Source: Bacillota bacterium (GTDB lineage: Bacteria > Bacillota > Clostridia > Christensenellales > SZUA-584). From it: 18,076 nt of DNA. The translations under genes and the position numbers were made by a program. The stretch spans positions 1 through 18,076 of the forward strand of contig JAEZHF010000091.1 in assembly GCA_023416745.1 (NCBI GenBank), in the 5' to 3' direction. A model generated the notes under the pieces. That model saw only the letters and a list, made by a program, of their open reading frames with translations. It was not told where the DNA came from and did no database searches. Shown piece by piece: positions 12,192 through 18,076 of the stretch (its first letter is position 1; every line of letters starts with the position of its first letter).

Positions 12192-14507
12192 ATGGCAACA
12201 CAAATTAAAAAAAGGAATGGCGTGGTCGTCACATTCGATTTTCTAAAAATCCGTAACGCGATCCAAAAAGCAAATCAGGCTGTTCATGACGAGCAGATGG
12301 ATGAAAACGCGCTGGATCTGCTGACGGCCAGAGTTGCCGGCCGTTTCGGCGCGGGCGTTATCCCCACCGTTGAAGAGATTCAGGATGCAGTGGAAGAAAA
12401 CCTGATTGACGCGGGATATGCGAAGACAGCCAAGGCGTATATACTTTACCGGGCTGAGCATGCGAAGATACGGCAGGCTGAAGGCGATTTGATGGACATC
12501 TACACGCAGCTGACATACCGATCGGCAAAGGACGTGGATCTGAAGCGCGAGAATGCCAATATTGACGCAGACACTGCCATGGGCACCATGCTTAAATACG
12601 GTTCCGAAGGTGCCAAGTATTTCGCAAACAACCATGTACTGCCAAAGGACATCGCTTCGGCACATATCAACGGCGATATTCACATCCATGACCAGGATTT
12701 CTATATGTTGACGGAGACATGCTGCCAGATTGACCTCATCAAGCTTTTCCATGACGGTTTTTGCACCGGGCACGGCAATCTGCGCGAACCCAATGATATC
12801 AGCTCTTATACCGCACTGGCCTGCATCGCCATTCAGGCAAACCAGAACGAAATGCACGGTGGGCAGAGCGTGCCTAACTTTGACTACAGCATGGCGCCGG
12901 GGGTGCAAAAGACGTTCCGCAAAGCATACACAAAAGAGCTCGCCCGATACCTGCAGGCGGTGTATAGCATGGACAAGGCCGCTGCCGACTCGTATTGCAA
13001 AGAAACCTGCACCGAACTGGGCGCCATCTCCATGGATGGGGCTGAGGCATACGGCAAAGGGATCGTACAGGAACTGGCAGACGGGCCGCTGCGTTTGAGT
13101 TCGGAGGAGGCCGAAAAGGCCCACCGTTTTGCGGTGCGGGGCGCGCTGGACGACACCGACCGCAGGACGTATCAGGCAATGGAAGCGCTGATACACAACC
13201 TCAATACGATGAACTCGCGCGCAGGCGCGCAGGTACCGTTCAGCTCCATCAACTATGGTACTGATATGACACCCGAGGGGCGCATGGCCGTTAAAAACCT
13301 GCTGCTGGCCACCGAGGAAGGGCTGGGCGAAGGCGAGACGCCCATATTCCCGGTCCAGATATTCAAGGTGAAGGAAGGCGTAAACTACAACCCGGAAGAT
13401 CCCAACTACGACCTGTTCCGGCTGGCGATGCGCGTGAGCGCAAAGCGGCTGTTCCCGAACTTTAGCTTCCTGGACGCACCTTTTAACCTCCAGTATTATA
13501 AGCCGGACGATTATGATTCCGAGGTTGCGTATATGGGGTGCCGGACGCGCGTGATGGGCAATGTGTACGACAGAAGCCGGGAGACGACCTGCGGACGTGG
13601 GAATTTAAGCTTCACCTCCATCAACCTGCCACGCATCGGCATTGAGGCCAAAGGTGATCTGGACCGGTTCTATAAGCTGCTGGATGAGAGGATGGAGCTG
13701 GTTATCCGCCAACTGCTGCACAGGTTTAAGATACAGTGCTCCAAGAAGGTTTACAACTACCCGTTTTTAATGGGGCAGGGCGTCTGGATCGACAGCGAAA
13801 AGCTGGGCTTGGAAGACAGCATAGAAGAGATACTAAAGCACGGCACGATGAGCGTCGGCTTCATCGGGCTGGCGGAATGCCTCAAGGCGCTGCTGGGTGA
13901 GCATCATGGCCAGAACGGTGAAAGCCAGCGCATCGGTCTTGAGATACTCAGTCACATGAGGGAGCGCATGGACGAAGAATCGCAGAAGACAAGTTTGAAT
14001 TTCACGCTGCTGGCAACGCCGGCGGAGGGGTTGTCCGGCCGCTTCGTCAAGATCGACAGGCGCAAATATGGAGAGATTGAGGGAATAACGGACCGCGACT
14101 TCTATACAAACTCGTTTCATGTGCCTGTTTATTACCCCATCAAAGCGCACCTAAAGATTGCACTGGAAGCGCCGTATCACGCGCTGTGCAACGCAGGCCA
14201 CATCAGCTACGTGGAACTGGACGGCGACACCTCACGCAACCTGGATGCATTCGAATCCATCATCCGCTACATGAAGGAGAGCGGCATCGGTTACGGCTCG
14301 GTAAACCATCCGGTGGACAGAGACCCGGTCTGCGGTTACAACGGCATCATCGATAACGTATGCCCGGGCTGCGGACGGAGTGAAAAGGAAGGCGAGCCCA
14401 AGTTTGAGCGGATCCGCCGCATCACGGGATATCTGGTGGGCACGATCGACCGGTGGAACAACGCCAAGCGCGCGGAGGAAGGGGAGCGGGTCAAGCATGG
14501 CCTCTGA
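12192..14507 (+). CDS. nrdD: Anaerobic (class III) ribonucleoside-triphosphate reductase
   Basis: A 771-residue glycyl-radical enzyme that reduces ribonucleoside triphosphates to deoxy forms without oxygen. Residues 1-90 form the ATP-cone allosteric domain (IKKRNGVVVTFDFLKIRNAI). The barrel domain carries YMGCRTRV and GRGNLSFTSINLPRIG. The C-terminus has a zinc cluster (VCGYNG ... CPGCG) and the radical loop RITGYL with Gly746 as the radical site. Three zinc-cluster cysteines are evident; the position three before the first is Asp. The ATG at 12192 has AGAGGA 7 bases upstream. It overlaps nrdG by 11 bases, and transcription is from a consensus promoter flanked by NrdR-like boxes. The enzyme indicates growth without oxygen. 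Confidence 0.98.
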   Translation: MATQIKKRNGVVVTFDFLKIRNAIQKANQAVHDEQMDENALDLLTARVAGRFGAGVIPTVEEIQDAVEENLIDAGYAKTAKAYILYRAEHAKIRQAEGDLMDIYTQLTYRSAKDVDLKRENANIDADTAMGTMLKYGSEGAKYFANNHVLPKDIASAHINGDIHIHDQDFYMLTETCCQIDLIKLFHDGFCTGHGNLREPNDISSYTALACIAIQANQNEMHGGQSVPNFDYSMAPGVQKTFRKAYTKELARYLQAVYSMDKAAADSYCKETCTELGAISMDGAEAYGKGIVQELADGPLRLSSEEAEKAHRFAVRGALDDTDRRTYQAMEALIHNLNTMNSRAGAQVPFSSINYGTDMTPEGRMAVKNLLLATEEGLGEGETPIFPVQIFKVKEGVNYNPEDPNYDLFRLAMRVSAKRLFPNFSFLDAPFNLQYYKPDDYDSEVAYMGCRTRVMGNVYDRSRETTCGRGNLSFTSINLPRIGIEAKGDLDRFYKLLDERMELVIRQLLHRFKIQCSKKVYNYPFLMGQGVWIDSEKLGLEDSIEEILKHGTMSVGFIGLAECLKALLGEHHGQNGESQRIGLEILSHMRERMDEESQKTSLNFTLLATPAEGLSGRFVKIDRRKYGEIEGITDRDFYTNSFHVPVYYPIKAHLKIALEAPYHALCNAGHISYVELDGDTSRNLDAFESIIRYMKESGIGYGSVNHPVDRDPVCGYNGIIDNVCPGCGRSEKEGEPKFERIRRITGYLVGTIDRWNNAKRAEEGERVKHGL

Positions 14508-14973
14508 GCTTAGGATCTGCGGCACAGAGCCGGAATCCATCGTGGACGGCGAGGGGATACGATATGTGGTGTTCGTACAGGGCTGTCCCCATCATTGCCC
14601 CGGCTGCCACAACCCCGAATCGCACCCGTTTGACGGCGGTGAGATCAGAACCGTCCAGTCGCTTTTCGATGAGATCTGTGAAAACCCGCTGCTCAAGGGG
14701 GTCACCTTCAGCGGCGGGGAACCTTTCTGTCAGCCAGAACCCTTAGCCGAACTGGCCAGGCTGTTACACGCCAGAGGGCTGGACGTTACGACGTATACCG
14801 GTTACCGCTACGAGGATCTGCTGACCATGCAGAACCCGGGAGTGGCTGGACTGCTCGCGGAGACGGATGTGCTGATCGACGGGCCGTTCATACTCGAGGA
14901 GAAAGACCTGACGCTGGCTTTTAAGGGCAGCCGCAACCAGCACATTATCAGATTGAGGGGCAGTGATGTTTGA
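14497..14973 (+). CDS. nrdG: Anaerobic ribonucleotide reductase activating protein (radical SAM)
   Basis: A 158-residue radical-SAM activase that installs the glycyl radical on NrdD. C30-xxx-C34-xx-C37 (GCPHHCPGC) binds the 4Fe-4S cluster, and FSGGEP is the GGE motif for SAM. The length is typical of the NrdG family, and DGPF and KGSRNQ near the C-terminus are family features. The ATG at 14497 lies inside the end of nrdD (11-base overlap) with GGGGAG about 10 bases upstream, so translation is probably coupled; longer upstream starts would run deep into nrdD. A terminator follows the stop by about 27 bases. Confidence 0.97.
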   Translation: MASELRICGTEPESIVDGEGIRYVVFVQGCPHHCPGCHNPESHPFDGGEIRTVQSLFDEICENPLLKGVTFSGGEPFCQPEPLAELARLLHARGLDVTTYTGYRYEDLLTMQNPGVAGLLAETDVLIDGPFILEEKDLTLAFKGSRNQHIIRLRGSDV

Positions 14974-15000
14974 GTCGGCTGACTAATATAGAACATCATA

Positions 15001-15034
15001 AAGGCATAACGGTTCTGAACCGATGCCTTTTTTT
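15001..15034 (+). terminator. Terminator of nrdDG
   Basis: AAGGCAT-AA-CGGTT pairs with AACCG-ATGCCTT (15001-15029) around a CTG loop, followed by a run of seven T. Confidence 0.93.
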
Positions 15035-15069
15035 CTGCCGCTGCATTCTTCGTATGCGAATTGTACAGA

Positions 15070-15098
15070 TTGACAATTGAGTCATATTCTTTTACGAT
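15070..15098 (+). promoter_or_regulatory. Sigma-A promoter of the first lipoprotein gene
   Basis: TTGACA (15070-15075), 17 bases, TACGAT (15093-15098), about 60 bases upstream of the lipoprotein start. The -35 is perfect; the -10 keeps the key first, second and last bases. Confidence 0.7.
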
Positions 15099-15157
15099 AA
15101 CGGATAGAGAGTGAAGGTTTCCAGATTCATCAAGCCAATAGGAATAAAGGGGAATAT

Positions 15158-16030
15158 ATGAAAAAGATGGTATTTGCATGTTTTATTTGTGTGGCAATGG
15201 TGCTTGTCGCCTGCACAGACAATGCTCTAAAGGAACAGGCTGCAGTCCCGGCGCCCACCCCGACAGCCAGCCCGGTGAGCGCGGGTGGCGCAAACCAAAC
15301 GGCAGCGCCCACCGAACCGGCCAATACTCCGGCAGCCACTAAAAGCAGAAGCAGATTGTATGACCCCAGCATATTTGTTATTGAGGCATCCGGTTCATGG
15401 CAGGAAGAGCTTGCTCCCGAGTATTATGCCAATTATGAGTGTGAGATTTATCTGCATAAGATCGATCAAAATGACAATCGCCAAGTAAAGGGAAGCTATG
15501 AGGGTATTTTCTGGATGAATGTCAAACTGGATGCAGTCGGGTTTATTAAAGATATGCTTGGGGATGTGCCTGCAGATATCAGCTTTGATGCGGGCGGCGA
15601 GGCCGTATGCGATAATCTGGCTGTGTTTATAAGCGCGGAGGATGACAAAGCGTGGGTCAACTACACTATCAACGGCGAGGACGGACAGCCGCTGACGCTG
15701 ACTCAGGATACGCCGGTGGCCAAAGGCAGTTTTGTGGCTGTTTCCAAGAGCGTTTATCTTGAAGCGCATGCGAGCGGTGCTCAAGGTGAAAAGGTTGATT
15801 ATTCGGACGCCAGTGATGGTGATCTGATCGATGTTAATTTCGTCATCCATGTGCAGCCCGATTCCATGGAGAACGGTACCGAGCGCAAGGTGACCATCAA
15901 TTTGTCCGGCGAGGGATGGAGCAAGACCATCGAAGGTGTGATGCGCCGACTGCCGGGTTACCCCGAAGACGTAGAGAAATACTATAACTCCAGCGCATAC
16001 CAGAACTCAGCAAGACGACACCTGGAGTGA
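15158..16030 (+). CDS. Putative lipoprotein of unknown function
   Basis: A 290-residue protein exported and anchored to the outer face of the membrane: a positively charged MKK start, a hydrophobic core and the lipobox LVAC with C19 as the lipidated cysteine. Residues about 29-62 form a Pro/Ala/Thr-rich flexible linker. The rest (about 70-290) looks like a soluble beta-rich domain (SGSWQEELAPEYYANYECEIYLHKI, NLAVFISAEDDKAWVNYTING, DVNFVIHVQPD) ending in a Tyr/Asn-rich tail. I do not recognise the family. The ATG at 15158 has AAAGGGG 5 bases upstream. It is a single-gene unit: its own promoter and terminator frame it between nrdDG and the pdaA-like gene. Confidence 0.85.
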   Translation: MKKMVFACFICVAMVLVACTDNALKEQAAVPAPTPTASPVSAGGANQTAAPTEPANTPAATKSRSRLYDPSIFVIEASGSWQEELAPEYYANYECEIYLHKIDQNDNRQVKGSYEGIFWMNVKLDAVGFIKDMLGDVPADISFDAGGEAVCDNLAVFISAEDDKAWVNYTINGEDGQPLTLTQDTPVAKGSFVAVSKSVYLEAHASGAQGEKVDYSDASDGDLIDVNFVIHVQPDSMENGTERKVTINLSGEGWSKTIEGVMRRLPGYPEDVEKYYNSSAYQNSARRHLE

Positions 16031-16045
16031 GTTGAGCGGCATAAG

Positions 16046-16079
16046 ACAGGCCTTCTGAAAACAGGGGGTCTGTTTTTTT
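16046..16079 (+). terminator. Terminator of the first lipoprotein gene
   Basis: ACAGGCCTTCTG (16046-16057) pairs with CAGGGGGTCTGT (16062-16073), 12 base pairs including G-T wobbles, with loop AAAA and seven T after it. Confidence 0.9.
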
Positions 16080-16111
16080 GCGACTCATTTAACAGGGATC
16101 AGACTCGGCGG

Positions 16112-16140
16112 TCATATAGGAGCGTGACTGGGCATACGCT
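16112..16140 (+). promoter_or_regulatory. Possible sigma-E-type promoter of pdaA
   Basis: TCATATA (16112-16118), 14 bases, CATACGCT (16133-16140) resembles the early mother-cell sigma-E pattern KMATATT-N14/15-CATACAHT, missing one base in the -35 and one in the -10. It lies 30 bases before the deacetylase start; no vegetative promoter of similar quality is visible. Confidence 0.45.
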
Positions 16141-16170
16141 AAAAAGAAAAATCGTTTAGGGAGGGCGAAG

Positions 16171-17040
16171 ATGGATAAAAAATCCCAGCAGCCTGCGTAT
16201 TTTCGGGATCACAGCAGGTTGAGAAGCCGCGCGTTATTCACTATCGCCTGCCTTGACGTCGTGCTGTTACTGCTGGTCAATGCGGTGGGCGCGCCCATAC
16301 CGGCTTTTTCCCAAAGTTATGCGGCTCACAGCGAAACCACCGAATACAGTTGGTATACCATGCCGACCAAGGACGGTACACAGCCCGCGCCGCAGCCGGA
16401 GTTCAGCTTCATTGGCCAATACGGCGGATATTGGATCGGCGCACCTAACGAGAAGGTGATCTACATCACGTTTGACGCCGGGTACGAGAACGGCAATACG
16501 CCGCAGATTCTGGATGCATTGAAGAAGCACAACGCAGCCGCCGCGTTCTTTCTCGTGGACCATTATATCAAGAACAATCCGGAGCTGGTGCAGCGCATGG
16601 CAGACGAAGGCCATCTGGTGTGCAGCCATTCCACCAGCCACAAGAATATGGCGGCGATGACCAACCTTGAGACGTTCAAAGGTGAGATGACGGGTGTCGC
16701 AGACCGGTACAAGTCGGTCACGGGGCAGGAAATGCCGGGGTTTTTCCGTCCGCCCGAAGGTCGCTTCAGCCAGCTTTGCCTCAAATATGCGCAGCAGATG
16801 GGCTACAAATCAATATTCTGGAGCTTTGCGTACAAGGACTGGCTGGTGGACGCACAACCGTCCGCTGAGTCTGCGATGGACACTATCATCACACGCACGC
16901 ACCCAGGCATGGTGGCGCTGCTGCATGCGACGTCCGCCACCAACGGTGCGATTATGGATGATCTGCTGACCAAATGGGAGGAGATGGGATACACCTTCGG
17001 CACGCTGAATGAGCTGACGGAGGAGCCGCCGGTGAGTTGA
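16171..17040 (+). CDS. pdaA: PdaA-type polysaccharide deacetylase (muramic-delta-lactam synthesis)
   Basis: A 289-residue membrane-anchored NodB-fold deacetylase. Residues about 21-40 are an uncleaved or signal-like hydrophobic helix. The catalytic domain begins at YWIGAPNEKVIYITFDAGYENG (D102 in motif 1), followed by HSTSH (metal ligands H153 and H157), RPPEGRFS (193-200), FWSFAYKDW and LLHATS (H252). The GYENG, FRPPEG and W-x-D-W pattern is that of PdaA, which removes acetyl groups from cortex muramic acid so that the delta-lactam forms; that structure is the recognition mark for germination lytic enzymes such as SleL and CwlJ, both encoded nearby. GGGAGGG is 5 bases before the ATG. Its likely promoter is sporulation-type. 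Confidence 0.93.
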   Translation: MDKKSQQPAYFRDHSRLRSRALFTIACLDVVLLLLVNAVGAPIPAFSQSYAAHSETTEYSWYTMPTKDGTQPAPQPEFSFIGQYGGYWIGAPNEKVIYITFDAGYENGNTPQILDALKKHNAAAAFFLVDHYIKNNPELVQRMADEGHLVCSHSTSHKNMAAMTNLETFKGEMTGVADRYKSVTGQEMPGFFRPPEGRFSQLCLKYAQQMGYKSIFWSFAYKDWLVDAQPSAESAMDTIITRTHPGMVALLHATSATNGAIMDDLLTKWEEMGYTFGTLNELTEEPPVS

Positions 17041-17078
17041 GCAGGCGACAGATTTTCTACTAATTACATATATTCACG

Positions 17079-17110
17079 AAGGCCCCAAAAAGAGTTGCGG
17101 GGCTTTTTTG
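17079..17110 (+). terminator. Terminator of pdaA
   Basis: AAGGCCCC and GGGGCTT pair around a 12-base loop (17079-17105), followed by TTTTTT. Confidence 0.9.
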
Positions 17111-17265
17111 TGTTTTTATTTCCAAAGAAGAAAACTTATAGTAATATAAGCATATACGATTTTTAAAAACATCTCTGCTCTGAAGCGCTTATTAAGAATT
17201 ATAGGGTTGTCTTCGGGAGTTCGCGCACCATTGTAATCAATCCAATAATACTGAGAGGTAGTGAG

Positions 17266-17959
17266 ATGAAAGTTAAAATAGAGCTCATACTGAACATAAT
17301 TGTTTTGGCGGTTTTGCTTTTATCGTGCGTGAACCCGTCTTTTCCTGTATATAAAATGACCGATGAAGATGGAACCAGCGTTTATAGCGATGGAGTGAGA
17401 TACAAGGAGTTACCAAAGCTAAAATGGGAAATAGATTACGATTATAGTAATCCGAGTAACGATTTCGGTTACGCTGGAGATACACATCTGATTATAAGCA
17501 GCTTTAATTTGGATACCGAGAAGAACTTTGTAGTTCTATACGGTTTTGGGGATACTTTTATCGTATTATACAGAACTGATAAAAATGTACCTGACGTATC
17601 AGTGGACAGTGTTGATAAAATAGTATGGATTGAATATAACGAAAACCGCGAAAACAAAGATTCATATACGAATACGGTTACAAATAAAGAAATAATCACT
17701 GAATTATTTGATTTATTGAATAGTGAAGAGAAATCTTATAACAATAATCAAGCCATAACTGATTCAAAATACTATTATCAAGAAATTATATTATATAGTT
17801 CGGATTTACCTGGAGTTTCGTATTCGCTATATATAGGAATGAGTGACGACGGCAGAGTTACTTAGGTAAGCCATTAACCGGATACGTATATCTACCTGAT
17901 TATTTATTGGAGAGAATTGCTGGAAAACAGGTAGATATTAAGAAATATAAAAGGGAGCG
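17266..17959 (+). pseudogene. AT-rich lipoprotein gene, apparently frameshifted and cut by an IS
   Basis: The intact part (17266-17865) encodes 199 residues: a charged start, a hydrophobic core and the lipobox LLSC (C21), then an acidic, Tyr/Asn-rich domain of unknown function. GAGGT lies 6 bases before the ATG. Frame 1 stops at 17863 just after DDGRVT, but another frame opens at that spot and reads LGKPLTGYVYLPDYLLERI and on without a stop, a natural continuation. One missing base near 17861 would explain it. The reading then runs into a probable IS end near 17960. Base composition is strongly AT-rich (one 60-base line holds 19 G or C, against 39 in a line of nrdD/G), suggesting acquired DNA. 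The alternative is a genuine 199-residue protein and a chance open frame. Confidence 0.6.
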
Positions 17960-18076
17960 TGTTAGAATTTTAGACAATCTGCTAAGATGGAAAGAGCGAA
18001 AGAATGCGCAGAAATCGGAGGCAGAAAAATGGGAGAATACAGAAAGAAATACGATGAAGACTTCAAGAAAAATGCG
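17960..18076 (+). mobile_element. Probable left end of an insertion sequence (IS3-like)
   Basis: TGTTAGAATTTTAGACA (17960-17976) begins with TG and looks like a terminal sequence of IS3-family elements; it lies 69 bases upstream of a transposase start. The boundary is inferred, and the right end is outside the window. Confidence 0.5.
18029..18076 (+). CDS. Transposase OrfA, N-terminus only (IS3/IS150-like)
   Basis: The last 48 bases encode MGEYRKKYDEDFKKNA and run off the window. The K-Y-x-x-x-F-K pattern is the usual beginning of the helix-turn-helix OrfA (PF01527) of IS3-family elements. GGAGG lies 7 bases upstream of the ATG. Too short for a subgroup call. Confidence 0.7.
   Translation, partial: MGEYRKKYDEDFKKNA

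Noticed and set aside
12243..13196. A 317-residue leftward open frame inside nrdD
   Set aside because: Complete antisense overlap with nrdD, no ribosome-binding site or recognisable motif; typical shadow frame.
14320..14385. Missing first cysteine in the NrdD zinc cluster (Asp at that place)
   Set aside because: I recall the same DRDPVCGY form in other Gram-positive NrdD proteins, so I do not regard it as an anomaly without an alignment.

Overview
The window looks like chromosomal DNA of an anaerobic, endospore-forming member of the Firmicutes, most likely a moderately GC-rich Clostridia lineage. The signs are a thrS gene behind a T-box leader, the sporulation gene ytxC, spore cortex and coat genes (a SleL-like glycosidase, a CwlJ-like hydrolase, a GerQ-like coat protein, a PdaA-type deacetylase), the oxygen-sensitive class III ribonucleotide reductase NrdD/NrdG, strong Gram-positive Shine-Dalgarno sequences and frequent sigma-A promoters. 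The genus cannot be named from sequence reading alone.

Layout. Bases 1-123 hold a cluster of perfect hairpins running off the left edge, probably a palindromic repeat or a structured RNA. Bases 189-6415 are all leftward: thrS with its promoter and T-box, a DUF308/HdeD-like membrane protein, a YitT-family membrane protein, a MazF-type toxin with no visible antitoxin, a metal-dependent amidohydrolase, and ytxC. The ytxC-thrS association is known from Bacillus; here extra genes lie between them. Bases 6582-7942 are rightward: an unrecognised helical acidic protein followed by a HAD-IB phosphatase. They converge on a leftward padR plus metallo-beta-lactamase-fold operon (7945-9140), whose promoter carries a 12-base direct repeat likely to be the PadR operator.

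Spore block. sleL (leftward, 9245-10540) diverges from the cwlJ-gerQ pair (10750-11940). The GerQ-like protein has the family's C-terminal domain behind a long low-complexity, tandemly repeated N-terminal region. A PdaA-type deacetylase follows at 16171-17040. The three enzymes fit one pathway: PdaA makes muramic-delta-lactam in the cortex, and CwlJ- and SleL-type enzymes degrade that cortex at germination, with GerQ as the known coat partner of CwlJ. Sequences resembling mother-cell sigma-E or sigma-K promoters precede ytxC, sleL and pdaA.

Between the spore genes lies nrdD-nrdG (12192-14973), driven by a perfect TTGACA-17-TATAAT promoter with NrdR-box-like sequences around it, and then a lipoprotein of unknown function (15158-16030).

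The right end (about 17266-18076) is visibly AT-rich. It holds a second lipoprotein gene that appears frameshifted near its end, then what looks like the left end of an insertion sequence and the first 16 codons of a transposase. I found no CRISPR array, tRNA, rRNA or clearly new multi-gene defence system. The most distinctive items are the repeat-bearing cwlJ-gerQ module, the PadR operator architecture, the hairpin element at the left edge, and the disrupted lipoprotein gene.
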